Positions 43,178-52,300 of a DNA stretch of 64,000 bases are shown in pieces. Within the stretch, counting starts at the first letter, position 1; the number at the start of each line of letters is the position of its first letter. The notes beneath the pieces were generated by a model. That model searched no databases and had not been told where the DNA came from. It saw nothing but the letters and a program-made list of their open reading frames with translations. The translations under genes and the position numbers were made by a program. The DNA is from Chryseobacterium luteum (GTDB lineage Bacteria > Bacteroidota > Bacteroidia > Flavobacteriales > Weeksellaceae): NCBI RefSeq assembly GCF_000737785.1, contig NZ_JPRO01000001.1:682001-746000 (forward strand), in the 5' to 3' direction.

Positions 43178-46100
43178 TTACTGTTTTTTGAATATTTTTA
43201 TTGCTTCTGAATTGAATTCCTGGTGATAATCTGAACGATCCGGTGCTGAATGTGGTAGGTTCAGGAATATAATGGTTTCCGGAAGTTCCTTCAGTGTACT
43301 GATATCAAAATTCTGGTCTGAAACCAAAAGCACATCAATATTCTTATTGATTTCTGAAAAGGTGTTAATATAATTTAATTTTCTTCTTTTTACCAGATAA
43401 GTCTGCCTGGCCGTTTGTCTTCTTTCATCATTTTTTATGAACGAGAAAATTCTTCTTTCCGCATGGTAAAGAGTAAGTAGGATGTCCTTCTGTCCGAAAT
43501 CATCTGCGATATGCAGAATAGATGCATCCTTCGGAATGTGTTTGTTCAGCTCAAAATAAACAGATTTGTTCGCATTAAAATCATCTTTGATTTCCCTGAC
43601 CACTTCACTGTCTTTGTACAGATAGCTTAAGAATAATTTTTTCCTGAAATAATTTTCATCTTCCAGCTCATTCCGCAGCTCTGCAAACTTCTGTCTGAAG
43701 CTGGCATTGATCTTTTTTGTCCTTTCAGAATAGTTTTTCCCGAAGCTCAGATCATCTTTACTTATCCTTTCACCTACTTTTACGGTAATGCTTCCGTCAT
43801 AGATAATGAAGTCTCCTTTCGGCAGCACCTCGGAATTTCCGTGGATGTACAGCGGGAGAATATCCAATCCGAACTGTTCTGCAAGATAGAATGCCCCTTT
43901 GTGGAATCTTTTGACATCATTGGTATAAGAACGTTCTGCTTCAGGGAAAACAACCAGCGAATAGCCCTGGTCAATTTTTTCTTTCAGTTTCTCTATCCCG
44001 TTCTCTATTCCCTGCGAAACCGGATAAAAGCCCAGTGCCTTTACCAGTTTTCCGAAAACAGGCGATTCATACACCCAGTCGTTGACCAGATATATAATTT
44101 TATGGGTAGCCATAGCGATGGCAAGTGTATCCAGGAAGGATGTGTGGTTGGCAATGATCACGGCCGGTTTGCTGAAATCTTCCGCCGGATTTTTTATCAC
44201 CCTTTTTCTTACAAATGGACTGATGTGCAGTACGGATGTTAAGAACTTGGCTAAAATTAATTTAATAATATCTAATGTTTTCCCTTTTGATCTTTTGACG
44301 AATATACTTCCGATGAGTGAAAAAATAAATCCTCCCAGTCCATAGTAAAAAAATGATATGACGCATCTTAAGAACAGTCTGAAGGTAATAGGAGAAAGTC
44401 CTTTCTTTGCCCTGTTTGTGATCAGCAACCTGAACCAGAAGGGATATAATGTTGAAGTGATGATAATTACAGAGAACATCCCGATCAAAGCGACCAATGC
44501 CAATGAATGTAATGCCGGATGCCTGGCAAAAATAAGAGAGCCGATGGATAAAATGGTTGTAAAAACTGCAAGAATAATAGAAGTTCTATAAGTTGGAAGC
44601 TCGTTTTTCCCTGTTGTATGCTCCTTCTGCATCGCCTGTGTCAGGAAAATACTGAAATCATCCCCGACACCAAAAACCAATGTACAAACTACTGTACTGA
44701 AAATATTCAGCTCCAGGCCTAAGAAATAGAGAATTCCTGCTGTTACGATTCCCGTTAATACAATCGGAAACATCGTTAAAATGGTAAGCTCAAAATTTCT
44801 AAAGAAAACAATGATCGTCAGGACAATAGCCAGAAGAGAATAGTTGATCAGCGTGCTGAAATCTCTTTTCAGCAGTCCCAAAAAGTTTTCGTTCATTTGC
44901 TGGCGGTCAATGGCCAGGGCATCATGATTTTTTTCAACATCTTTTATGAAGGTGTTTCTTTTCTTTTCATCCAGTTTTACAACATTGGAAACCGTATAAA
45001 ATCCGTTTTCATTGCTCAGGAATTCGGAAATCTGCAGAGCTTTTACTTTCTCATAGTCTTTGAGGCTTAAAGCTGTATAGTTCTTATTTAAAATTTCATT
45101 GAAATTGTCAAAAGCACTGCTGTTGAATCCAAATTGATTCCCGCTGTTCACCAGTTCCGAAACGGTGCGTGTTTTCTTATCCCCATCCCAGAATTTATTC
45201 CAGACATCAATCCTTTGCTTCTGATCTTTTTCAGAAAGAACAACGTTGCCCAGTGAATTGTAGCTCAGGATCTTTCCTTCCCGTTTTTCCTTCTCAAGAA
45301 ATTGGCTCAGCCGGGTATTTCTTGTCAGGGCCTCTTCCTCAGAATCGCCGTAAGAAATGGTGTAAATGGATTTTGAAGTGATGTCAGAAAGCTTTTGAAG
45401 CTTTGCTTCGCTTATTTTTAACTCTTTCGGAATATAATTCAGGTCTCCGATATCTTCATTGAATCCCACATGTCTGAAGCCAAACAGGCAGGCAATAATA
45501 ATGACGGAGCATCCTATAATCAGGGGTTTATTCTTCTCATAAGGATAAGAACCGATCCTGTCGATAAAATTAGTGCTGTGCTTATCCTCTTTCTGCTTGT
45601 GCTTATAAAGCTGGGGAACTATGATCAGTGCGGTAACGGAAGAGAAGATAACCGTAATCGCTGCAAAAAGGCCGAGATCTTTCAGGGCTTCAGAACGCAC
45701 AAATACCAGGCATAAAAAAGAAACGGCAGTTGTGGCGCTGCTCAGTATGATGGGTTGTGTGATCTCTTTGTAAAGCTCTTCTATATTATTGTTATGCTTA
45801 TAATGCGTAAGGATATGGAGCGCATAATCTATTGTGATTCCGATAAGAATGGCACCCACACTCAGAGAAATAGCCGAAATTTTGTCTTTGATAAAATAAA
45901 GGATCAGCAGGGCGAGCAATACCGAAAATACAGTTGGCAGAAATACAATGATGGGGGTAAAGAAATTCCTGAAATAATAGATCAGCAGGATCAGCAGAAC
46001 AGTCATGGAGATCATTACCGTATTCTGGATGTCTTTTTTGATCTGTTGTGCATTCGCCACAGCAATCACCGGAGAGCCGAAATAGCTAAGTTCCGTTTTC

Positions 46101-46831
46101 CCTTTAAACTGCTTATTAATACCGTCTTTTATCCGGTTGAGGTCATTGATAAAAGCTTCATTGCTTTTGGTATCATTGCTTTTATTCTTAGGATCAATGA
46201 AAAGCAGCAGGTTTTTTCCATCCTTTGTGACGATATAGTTGTCTTCGAGCTTGAAATCTTTGCTGATCTTTAAAGCATTCAGTTTTTTAATTCCCAGATA
46301 AGTAATTCCCAGAGGATCTTTTTTGATAAACTCTTTCGTCACAAGACTGGTGGGCGAAACCAAAGAGACATAATTGTTCTCTACCTGTTTTGAAATGCTG
46401 TCTTTCTGGAGTTTCCGTTCAATTTCCCTGTAATCATTCTCATCGAGGAAAAGAGGCAGGTTCTGGCTTACAAAATCGAATGTTTCCGAGATCTCACTGT
46501 CATTCACCTTTCCCTGTACAGAGCCTATGTATTTTTTTAAAGGTTCAATTTTTTGCAGGAAATGATCCGCTGTTTCAGAAAGCTGGTAACTCTCTTCAGC
46601 AGATTTGTTTTCTATAATCACAATGATCTTGTCCGAAAAATTCAATTGCTTAAGAACTTTTGCTGTAAGATCAGACTTCTCGTTTTTAGGAATGATCTGG
46701 TTAATGTCCTCCTCAAAATTAATTTTTGAGGCAAAAAAGCCGCATATCACAGCTATTCCCAAAGCAAAAACTGCTGAAAGAATCCTGTTTTTGGAAATCC
46801 GGTAATATAAAAATATAAAAAAACGATGCAT
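43178..46831 (-). CDS. MMPL-family exporter fused to a PlsC-type acyltransferase
   Basis: A 1217-residue three-part protein. Residues about 1-800 form an RND/MMPL transporter with two sets of membrane helices and two large periplasmic loops. Residues about 870-1070 form a 1-acylglycerol-phosphate acyltransferase domain with the NHTSFLD motif (about 892-898) and FPEAERS (about 961-967). The last 130 residues look like a nucleotide-binding or methyltransferase-like fold (ILHIADDFGQKD). Aryl polyene clusters encode MMPL exporters and acyltransferases separately; the fusion suggests acylation coupled to export. It opens the dar-block operon, with a promoter element just upstream. Confidence 0.88.
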   Translation of the reverse strand: MHRFFIFLYYRISKNRILSAVFALGIAVICGFFASKINFEEDINQIIPKNEKSDLTAKVLKQLNFSDKIIVIIENKSAEESYQLSETADHFLQKIEPLKKYIGSVQGKVNDSEISETFDFVSQNLPLFLDENDYREIERKLQKDSISKQVENNYVSLVSPTSLVTKEFIKKDPLGITYLGIKKLNALKISKDFKLEDNYIVTKDGKNLLLFIDPKNKSNDTKSNEAFINDLNRIKDGINKQFKGKTELSYFGSPVIAVANAQQIKKDIQNTVMISMTVLLILLIYYFRNFFTPIIVFLPTVFSVLLALLILYFIKDKISAISLSVGAILIGITIDYALHILTHYKHNNNIEELYKEITQPIILSSATTAVSFLCLVFVRSEALKDLGLFAAITVIFSSVTALIIVPQLYKHKQKEDKHSTNFIDRIGSYPYEKNKPLIIGCSVIIIACLFGFRHVGFNEDIGDLNYIPKELKISEAKLQKLSDITSKSIYTISYGDSEEEALTRNTRLSQFLEKEKREGKILSYNSLGNVVLSEKDQKQRIDVWNKFWDGDKKTRTVSELVNSGNQFGFNSSAFDNFNEILNKNYTALSLKDYEKVKALQISEFLSNENGFYTVSNVVKLDEKKRNTFIKDVEKNHDALAIDRQQMNENFLGLLKRDFSTLINYSLLAIVLTIIVFFRNFELTILTMFPIVLTGIVTAGILYFLGLELNIFSTVVCTLVFGVGDDFSIFLTQAMQKEHTTGKNELPTYRTSIILAVFTTILSIGSLIFARHPALHSLALVALIGMFSVIIITSTLYPFWFRLLITNRAKKGLSPITFRLFLRCVISFFYYGLGGFIFSLIGSIFVKRSKGKTLDIIKLILAKFLTSVLHISPFVRKRVIKNPAEDFSKPAVIIANHTSFLDTLAIAMATHKIIYLVNDWVYESPVFGKLVKALGFYPVSQGIENGIEKLKEKIDQGYSLVVFPEAERSYTNDVKRFHKGAFYLAEQFGLDILPLYIHGNSEVLPKGDFIIYDGSITVKVGERISKDDLSFGKNYSERTKKINASFRQKFAELRNELEDENYFRKKLFLSYLYKDSEVVREIKDDFNANKSVYFELNKHIPKDASILHIADDFGQKDILLTLYHAERRIFSFIKNDERRQTARQTYLVKRRKLNYINTFSEINKNIDVLLVSDQNFDISTLKELPETIIFLNLPHSAPDRSDYHQEFNSEAIKIFKKQ

Positions 46832-46852
46832 TAGATTATGAAATCAAGTCTG

Positions 46853-46860
46853 CAAATTTA
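46853..46860 (-). promoter_or_regulatory. Bacteroidota -7 element for the dar-block operon
   Basis: Reads TAAATTTG on the minus strand (TAnnTTTG), 22 nt before the ATG of the fused exporter gene. It probably drives all five genes down to 40199. Confidence 0.6.
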
Positions 46861-46946
46861 ATTTATTCAGTATTAGTTCAAAACATTTCGGCTATAAGTT
46901 TGTCTGAAAATCAACAAAATATTCTAGGCAGAATAAAAAAATAATC

Positions 46947-46954
46947 TACTTTTG
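46947..46954 (+). promoter_or_regulatory. Bacteroidota -7 element upstream of the EpsG-like gene
   Basis: TACTTTTG matches TAnnTTTG. It is 66 nt ahead of the small ORF at 47020 and about 200 nt ahead of the EpsG-like gene. Confidence 0.55.
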
Positions 46955-47019
46955 CAAAAGTTCCCTCTCAAAATATATTTTAAACCAATATTATTACTAA
47001 ATAAGAATCTGTTTTAGAT

Positions 47020-47151
47020 ATGTTGAAAAAAAATGATGAAAAAATAAACGGATTGCTATTCACAGTAGCATTCTCCCTTCTGCCGTATGCATTATCTTAT
47101 TACAGATCTGCACCTTCTTTGTGCGTACTGCACCGGTTAAAAAAACATTAA
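47020..47151 (+). CDS. Possible 43-residue membrane peptide
   Basis: A short frame, ATG at 47020, stop TAA at 47149-47151, encoding a charged N-terminus followed by a hydrophobic stretch (GLLFTVAFSLLPYALSYY) and a basic tail. It lies between a promoter element and the EpsG-like gene, 6 nt before the latter. Spacing and hydrophobicity make a small membrane peptide or leader plausible; it could also be chance. Confidence 0.3.
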   Translation: MLKKNDEKINGLLFTVAFSLLPYALSYYRSAPSLCVLHRLKKH

Positions 47152-47157
47152 ATTAGC

Positions 47158-48297
47158 ATGAGTTTATTACATCCATATTTCTTTGTTGCGATTGCATACA
47201 TGCTTTTTTTTAGTGTACAGGAAGTTTTCGGAAAAAAAGTAGAAAAAAAGTGGTTTTGGTTACTGGGGATTTATCTTATCCTGCTGGTAGGTTTCAGAGA
47301 TAATGTAGGCCCGGATTACGGAAGTTATAAAGCAATTTATATTTATTCCGATACGAAGAGTTATTACAGTATTTTTATGAAGATGCTTCACATGGAAGGC
47401 CCTGATCAGCTGGAAGTGGAGTGGCTGTATACCCTCATTAATAAGATACTTCTGAATATTTTTAATGCGCCTTTTTATGTGCTTACCCTGGTTATTGCTA
47501 TTTGTGCGGTTTTTTTCAAGATAGAATATACGGAAGATAATACTTTTTACCCCTTTACATTTACCCTGTTCATGTTTATTCCTTACTTTTTTGTTGGGGA
47601 AAGCGGACAGATCAGGCAGAATCTGGGAACATTCATTGTTTATTTTGCCGTACGGTACATTAAAGAACGGAAGTTATGGCACTACCTCTTTTTTATATTT
47701 CTGGCATCAGGTATACATACCGTTTGTTACCTGTTTCTCCCGATGTACTGGCTGGCCCGTGTTCCGTTAAACAAAACCATAATGCTGGTCCTGATCATCA
47801 TCTCTGTATTTCTTTCGCCATTTGAAATATACCGGGTTTTTGGAAGTCTTTTAGACAGTATGACCTCGGATAATATTTTGGTGAAAGGTTTAAATGGATA
47901 TATGGACGAATATTCAGATAGACTGAATGGCGGTTTTGGAATTCCCGAAGCAATGATGATCATTTTGACGTTCTTTCTTTTTGCGTTTGATACCAAAATG
48001 AAGGAGCTGTATCCATATTATGAATACCATAGAAACTATGCCGTTGTAGGGATATGCGCTTATTTTATTTTCAGGAATAACCCTGTATTCTCATCCAGGC
48101 TTGTAGGTGCATTTATTGGGTTTTCTTACGTGCTGATTCCCAATTCAATGTATGTGGTTTCGGGTAGTGTTAAAAAAATGATTTACGCTTTTATCCTCGC
48201 GCTTGTTATTTTTAACTTTGTTGTTTTCTCTTCTTTCTTAAATATAAAAGTGGGTAGATTTACTATTGAGCTTTATAAGAACCATATTCTTCCATAA
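47158..48297 (+). CDS. EpsG-family membrane protein (polysaccharide polymerase-like)
   Basis: A 379-residue polytopic protein with about ten hydrophobic helices and the EpsG-type loop VGFRDNVGPDYGSYKAIY near residues 46-63. EpsG proteins are thought to act as Wzy-like polymerases of exopolysaccharide. It stands alone here with its own promoter and terminator, but an exopolysaccharide set lies some 9 kb downstream (56578-62189) and may use it. Confidence 0.85.
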   Translation: MSLLHPYFFVAIAYMLFFSVQEVFGKKVEKKWFWLLGIYLILLVGFRDNVGPDYGSYKAIYIYSDTKSYYSIFMKMLHMEGPDQLEVEWLYTLINKILLNIFNAPFYVLTLVIAICAVFFKIEYTEDNTFYPFTFTLFMFIPYFFVGESGQIRQNLGTFIVYFAVRYIKERKLWHYLFFIFLASGIHTVCYLFLPMYWLARVPLNKTIMLVLIIISVFLSPFEIYRVFGSLLDSMTSDNILVKGLNGYMDEYSDRLNGGFGIPEAMMIILTFFLFAFDTKMKELYPYYEYHRNYAVVGICAYFIFRNNPVFSSRLVGAFIGFSYVLIPNSMYVVSGSVKKMIYAFILALVIFNFVVFSSFLNIKVGRFTIELYKNHILP

Positions 48298-48325
48298 TAA
48301 CTTATATTATCATTCATATTATAAA

Positions 48326-48351
48326 CAAAGGCAGCTTCAGAGCTGCCTTTG
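48326..48351 (+). terminator. Terminator-like hairpin after the EpsG-like gene
   Basis: Perfect 11-bp stem (CAAAGGCAGCT with its complement, 4-nt loop TCAG), 29 nt after the stop. The T run after it is weak (GTTGTGCTTT), so termination may be partial. Confidence 0.7.
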
Positions 48352-48354
48352 TTG

Positions 48355-48599
48355 TGCTTTCTCTATTCTTTTTCTTACAGTTGTGAGTGTTCAAGTTAAA
48401 TTTTATGCTGAGATAGATACGCTTGAAAAATGGCATTTACAGACGGATTGATTGTGTTGTTTTCGTATTTATAATCTTTTAATGTTGTTTTATTGTCAAT
48501 GTAATTGATATATAATAACTTTATCAATCTTATTAGTCGTTTATTGTTGATAAAGGATTAAAAATTGAATTCTCCCTAATAACACACAAGTCTGAGGAT
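48355..48599. other. Non-coding spacer before the FISUMP protein gene
   Basis: An AT-rich stretch with no believable ORF. I found no exact TAnnTTTG box, so the promoter of the next gene is unidentified. Confidence 0.35.
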
Positions 48600-51500
48600 A
48601 TGAAAAATTTAGTTAAAAATTTAGTGGCAGTTTTTTGCTTAGTGTCGGTTTGTACCTATTCCAGGAATGTTAAAGAACCAAAAGGCGATTCTCAGTATAG
48701 ATACACAGAAAGATCAGTATCTGTAGGAGACACATTGAGAAATCCTGATAATAGAAGGGCTGTCGTTCAGGACTGGACAAAAGCCCCGAACAGCTATATT
48801 TTTGATCCCGCCCAAAACAGCGAAGGCTTACTGGTTCCTGTAAGAAAAGCTTATGCTATGTGGCAAGGGGGCGGACACATTAAAGGAGACGGAATTCCAT
48901 CCGGTGAAATGACGGCAGATGTATTATGGGAAGATACCCATGGACTTATTAAATCAGGGCCCGGATACTCACTGGGAATTTTAGGATCCGATGCAAATGC
49001 CAAAATACAGGTTCCAATCAATAAAGCTAAAAAAGGGAATGCTGTTATTGCCCTGCGAGTAAATGGCGAAATCTACTGGAGCTGGCATGTTTGGGTAACT
49101 GACGATCCTGCTAACGGATCAACCTACAAAAGTTTTGACAATATTACAAGGGTAAGGGCAGACGGAACAGTTGAGCAGATTCCTGATTCCGAATGGGGCT
49201 GGATGGACCGTAATCTTGGGGCTTTAAGCAGTTCCATTACTTCCTCCGACTGGAACAGAAATATAGGACTGCTCTACCAATGGGGTAGAAAAGATCCTAT
49301 CCCACCTTTGGTAACGAGAGGAAACGACTTCTACGAAGTGTCAGGATCCATAGGAAGAATAAGGCACAGAGGCGCGAAAAACTTTACCGATGCTTCAAAT
49401 ATCGATAACCTTACCAAATATGTTCCCCTCGCAAGCGCCGAGGTTACCAATAATATCAGGCTTTCAGTGAAGAATCCGTTAAGTCTGATCTATGTCAATA
49501 AAAACGATAACAGCGGGCAGGCATACTACAATAACAACCTCAATCTTCCCGTTAACTGGTTTGGCCGTGCTGCCGGAATTCCGGATAACAGGCTTTCGGA
49601 GCTTAACCTTTGGTCTGATAATTCCCGGGGACTGGTCAGTACAGAGTATAACAGCAATGCAGGCGCAAAACCTTACAGGGATAAGTCTCCTTACGATCCG
49701 TGCCCGAACGGATGGAGAATGCCTTCAATGTTGGTGGCCAATCTGGCTTCTCCGTCCTATGTGGATGATATCAGGCTGGATTTTTCACCTTTCGGAGTCA
49801 GGACCAGTCTGGCTAAAAATGTTTTTGAAACCAATAAGCACCACATCATCAAACCTACGGATACAGGAGTTCCGTCATTCATGACGGGATTTAAGGTGTA
49901 TCCTAATTTAGGCTTCGACCTTTCCAATGCCGGCGGAAATAATATGGGGATTTTTCCGGGTACAGGCCAGCTGATCAGAAATGCCCACCTGGGACAGTAT
50001 ACCGACCAGCATCATGTTGCCTTGTGGACAGCAACGATGGCCAGACACTTTGATGCTTCCCCTGCAGTCATCACCAGAGGACTTTATATGATCCCTGATA
50101 AAGGCCAGCCGGATGTTCCGGACCCTAATTTTCCCAATATTAAAGGAAGATATTTTTATATGCCGATGTCTGGGATGTATACTTCCGAAGCCAATGGATG
50201 CCGATGTATCAAAGATCCCCTTTATATTGTAAACAGCTATAATTTTCCTTCAGAATATCTTGCTCCACAGGCAGAATACAGAGAAGGGATCAATAATCCG
50301 AATACCTATCAGGCTGTCAGGAATACCCAGCTTTTTATGGTGGAAATTCCTGTAAGTAAAGCGTTTTCGGTCCAAAGCCAGCTTTTGGATAACCAGGAAA
50401 TATTAAACCCTTCCAGTTTTAATAATTTAAAAACCAATGTACTGTGGACTACCAATACAAAATTAATCAACAGGATATCAGTTATAAATCCTTCTCCTGC
50501 TTCCCTTCAGGACCTCGGTAACTCAAAGATTTCAGTGGAGATCAGCCCGAACCAGAGTGGAAATGCTGTAGTAACACTTCATAACGGAAGTATTTCATCT
50601 CCGGTATACTGGAGCTGGCATATCTGGATAACGGACTCTGCTCTGGGCTCTTTTAATTATACAACAGAACTTCCTTCGGCTGAAGCTGTCAACTATGTGA
50701 ACTATGTGAGTAAGGCTGATGTGGTGCTGCAGACAGAATTTATGGACAGGAACCTGGGAGCAGTAGATGCATTTCCGATGGTTGCTAATGCGATGACACC
50801 AACTGCCGCTGAGCTGGCAAAAATACGGGCTTCTACAGGAATGCATTATCAGTGGGGAAGAAAAGACCCGATTCCTACCTTCCAGTATGCGGATAATAAA
50901 GCTTCCTTTAATGTGTTTTTGGGAACAGCATCAGATAACGGGACAGTCACCTATACTACACTCACTCCTGCCATGTACAACAATACGTCGGGAAATTACA
51001 TTGTTCCTTACAATACCTATGCAGCTCCAACTGTACAGAGCACGGATAAACCCGCAGATAAAATAGCAAAAGTGCTGTCTTATTCCGTGAAAAACCCTTT
51101 GGTATATATGGTTCCAAGTTCTTTTGCGCCTTATAACAGTGCGGTGCCTAATTATACCAATGGAACAGACTGGCTTGCAGATGAGCCGAACCTTGCTCCC
51201 GAAAGATGGGGAAGAGGAGGGGAGAAATCACCTTTCGATCCCTGTCCGGAAGGCTGGAGAATTCCCGACCTTACCAATGTGGCATTGGTTTCTAACAAGG
51301 ATTTCGGACAGTCACCCTGGTATAAAAAAGATAAAAACGCAGCTGCTTTTTATAATGTCAGTACAGATTATGCAGGATATAGGGTAAGAAATCCCTCCAC
51401 GACTTCTACCATAGGTTATATGCTGGCCGGCCCGTCATATGCAGTAGGTAATTTCCCGGATTCAGGTTCACGCGGATTTAGAAGCGTTTTGGCTAATCAG

Positions 51501-52028
51501 TCTCCACAGGGTACGTTCAATACCGTCAATTTCCAGTATCCCGCTGTCTGGACAGGAGCTTTGGCTTCAAACTACCTGGGAAGATCCGTTAATGTTTTAT
51601 TTGATGCAGCTTCTACGGCCAACCGGTTTATCGCCTTGAATGATAATAATGATCCATATCTCGCGACAAGCTGCCGGTGTGTGAGAATGAAATATGACGC
51701 TCAGGGAAATGAAGCCGGCCCCATTCCGGGATTACAGGTGACCGCTTTGGTTTCTGAAAAAGCAGCATCTGTTTTAAGCAGCGCTGAGGTGAAGGAAAAA
51801 ATAAGTGAAAACAAAATCATTTTATTTCCGAACCCGGTAAAAGATATTCTTTATATCAATGCACCGGAACAGGACGGATATTATTATCAGATCTATAATA
51901 TGTCCGGACAACTGGTGAAATCGGGCAAGTTTGAAAACAAAAAGACAGATCTTTCTGCGCTCACTTCAGGAATATATTTAATAAGAATCAATAATTCTGA
52001 AAAAATTGTGAAAATCGTTAAACACTAA
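48600..52028 (+). CDS. Large secreted FISUMP-domain protein with T9SS sorting domain
   Basis: A 1142-residue exported protein: signal peptide (about 1-20), two long homologous halves, and a C-terminal type A sorting domain (about 1073-1142, beginning FPNPVKDILY and ending in a basic KIVKH) that sends it through type IX secretion. Each half repeats the same landmarks: YWSWHVWVTD or YWSWHIWITD (about 159 and 670), MDRNLGA (about 202 and 717), YQWGRKDPIP, DPCPNGWRMP or DPCPEGWRIP, and CRC near the end (about 534 and 1023). These are FISUMP (Fibrobacter succinogenes major paralogous) domain hallmarks. A surface adhesin or carbohydrate-binding role is a guess. Confidence 0.88.
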   Translation: MKNLVKNLVAVFCLVSVCTYSRNVKEPKGDSQYRYTERSVSVGDTLRNPDNRRAVVQDWTKAPNSYIFDPAQNSEGLLVPVRKAYAMWQGGGHIKGDGIPSGEMTADVLWEDTHGLIKSGPGYSLGILGSDANAKIQVPINKAKKGNAVIALRVNGEIYWSWHVWVTDDPANGSTYKSFDNITRVRADGTVEQIPDSEWGWMDRNLGALSSSITSSDWNRNIGLLYQWGRKDPIPPLVTRGNDFYEVSGSIGRIRHRGAKNFTDASNIDNLTKYVPLASAEVTNNIRLSVKNPLSLIYVNKNDNSGQAYYNNNLNLPVNWFGRAAGIPDNRLSELNLWSDNSRGLVSTEYNSNAGAKPYRDKSPYDPCPNGWRMPSMLVANLASPSYVDDIRLDFSPFGVRTSLAKNVFETNKHHIIKPTDTGVPSFMTGFKVYPNLGFDLSNAGGNNMGIFPGTGQLIRNAHLGQYTDQHHVALWTATMARHFDASPAVITRGLYMIPDKGQPDVPDPNFPNIKGRYFYMPMSGMYTSEANGCRCIKDPLYIVNSYNFPSEYLAPQAEYREGINNPNTYQAVRNTQLFMVEIPVSKAFSVQSQLLDNQEILNPSSFNNLKTNVLWTTNTKLINRISVINPSPASLQDLGNSKISVEISPNQSGNAVVTLHNGSISSPVYWSWHIWITDSALGSFNYTTELPSAEAVNYVNYVSKADVVLQTEFMDRNLGAVDAFPMVANAMTPTAAELAKIRASTGMHYQWGRKDPIPTFQYADNKASFNVFLGTASDNGTVTYTTLTPAMYNNTSGNYIVPYNTYAAPTVQSTDKPADKIAKVLSYSVKNPLVYMVPSSFAPYNSAVPNYTNGTDWLADEPNLAPERWGRGGEKSPFDPCPEGWRIPDLTNVALVSNKDFGQSPWYKKDKNAAAFYNVSTDYAGYRVRNPSTTSTIGYMLAGPSYAVGNFPDSGSRGFRSVLANQSPQGTFNTVNFQYPAVWTGALASNYLGRSVNVLFDAASTANRFIALNDNNDPYLATSCRCVRMKYDAQGNEAGPIPGLQVTALVSEKAASVLSSAEVKEKISENKIILFPNPVKDILYINAPEQDGYYYQIYNMSGQLVKSGKFENKKTDLSALTSGIYLIRINNSEKIVKIVKH

Positions 52029-52047
52029 CTTAAAAAAGCAGTGACAG

Positions 52048-52073
52048 AGCAGAATGGGGTTTCCTGTTCTGCT
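52048..52073 (+). terminator. Rho-independent terminator after the FISUMP protein gene
   Basis: A hairpin with stem AGCAGAA and TTCTGCT, loop of about 12 nt, followed by TTTTTT, about 20 nt after the stop codon. Confidence 0.75.
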
Positions 52074-52275
52074 TTTTTATGCCTTCCATATACCCTGCAT
52101 CTATCAGCGTTGATGAAAAATTCTATATCACCTGTTTTATTGAAGCCGGATTTTGCCCTAAACCGTACACCCTAAAGGACTTGATATCTATAAAAATGCC
52201 CTCGGAAAGGCGTGTTAAACGTATCTAAATATTAAATTAAACTGTTTTAACAAAAAGTATATAATAAAAAAGCTT

Positions 52276-52283
52276 TACTTTTG
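52276..52283 (+). promoter_or_regulatory. Bacteroidota -7 promoter element for topA
   Basis: TACTTTTG matches TAnnTTTG, 17 nt before the topA ATG, giving a very short leader. Confidence 0.65.
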
Positions 52284-52300
52284 CAAAAAAATTTTTTAGA

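Noticed and set aside
45755..46273. 172-codon plus-strand frame
   Set aside because: Antisense to the MMPL exporter domain, which has clear membrane segments; the frame is a by-product of codon usage.
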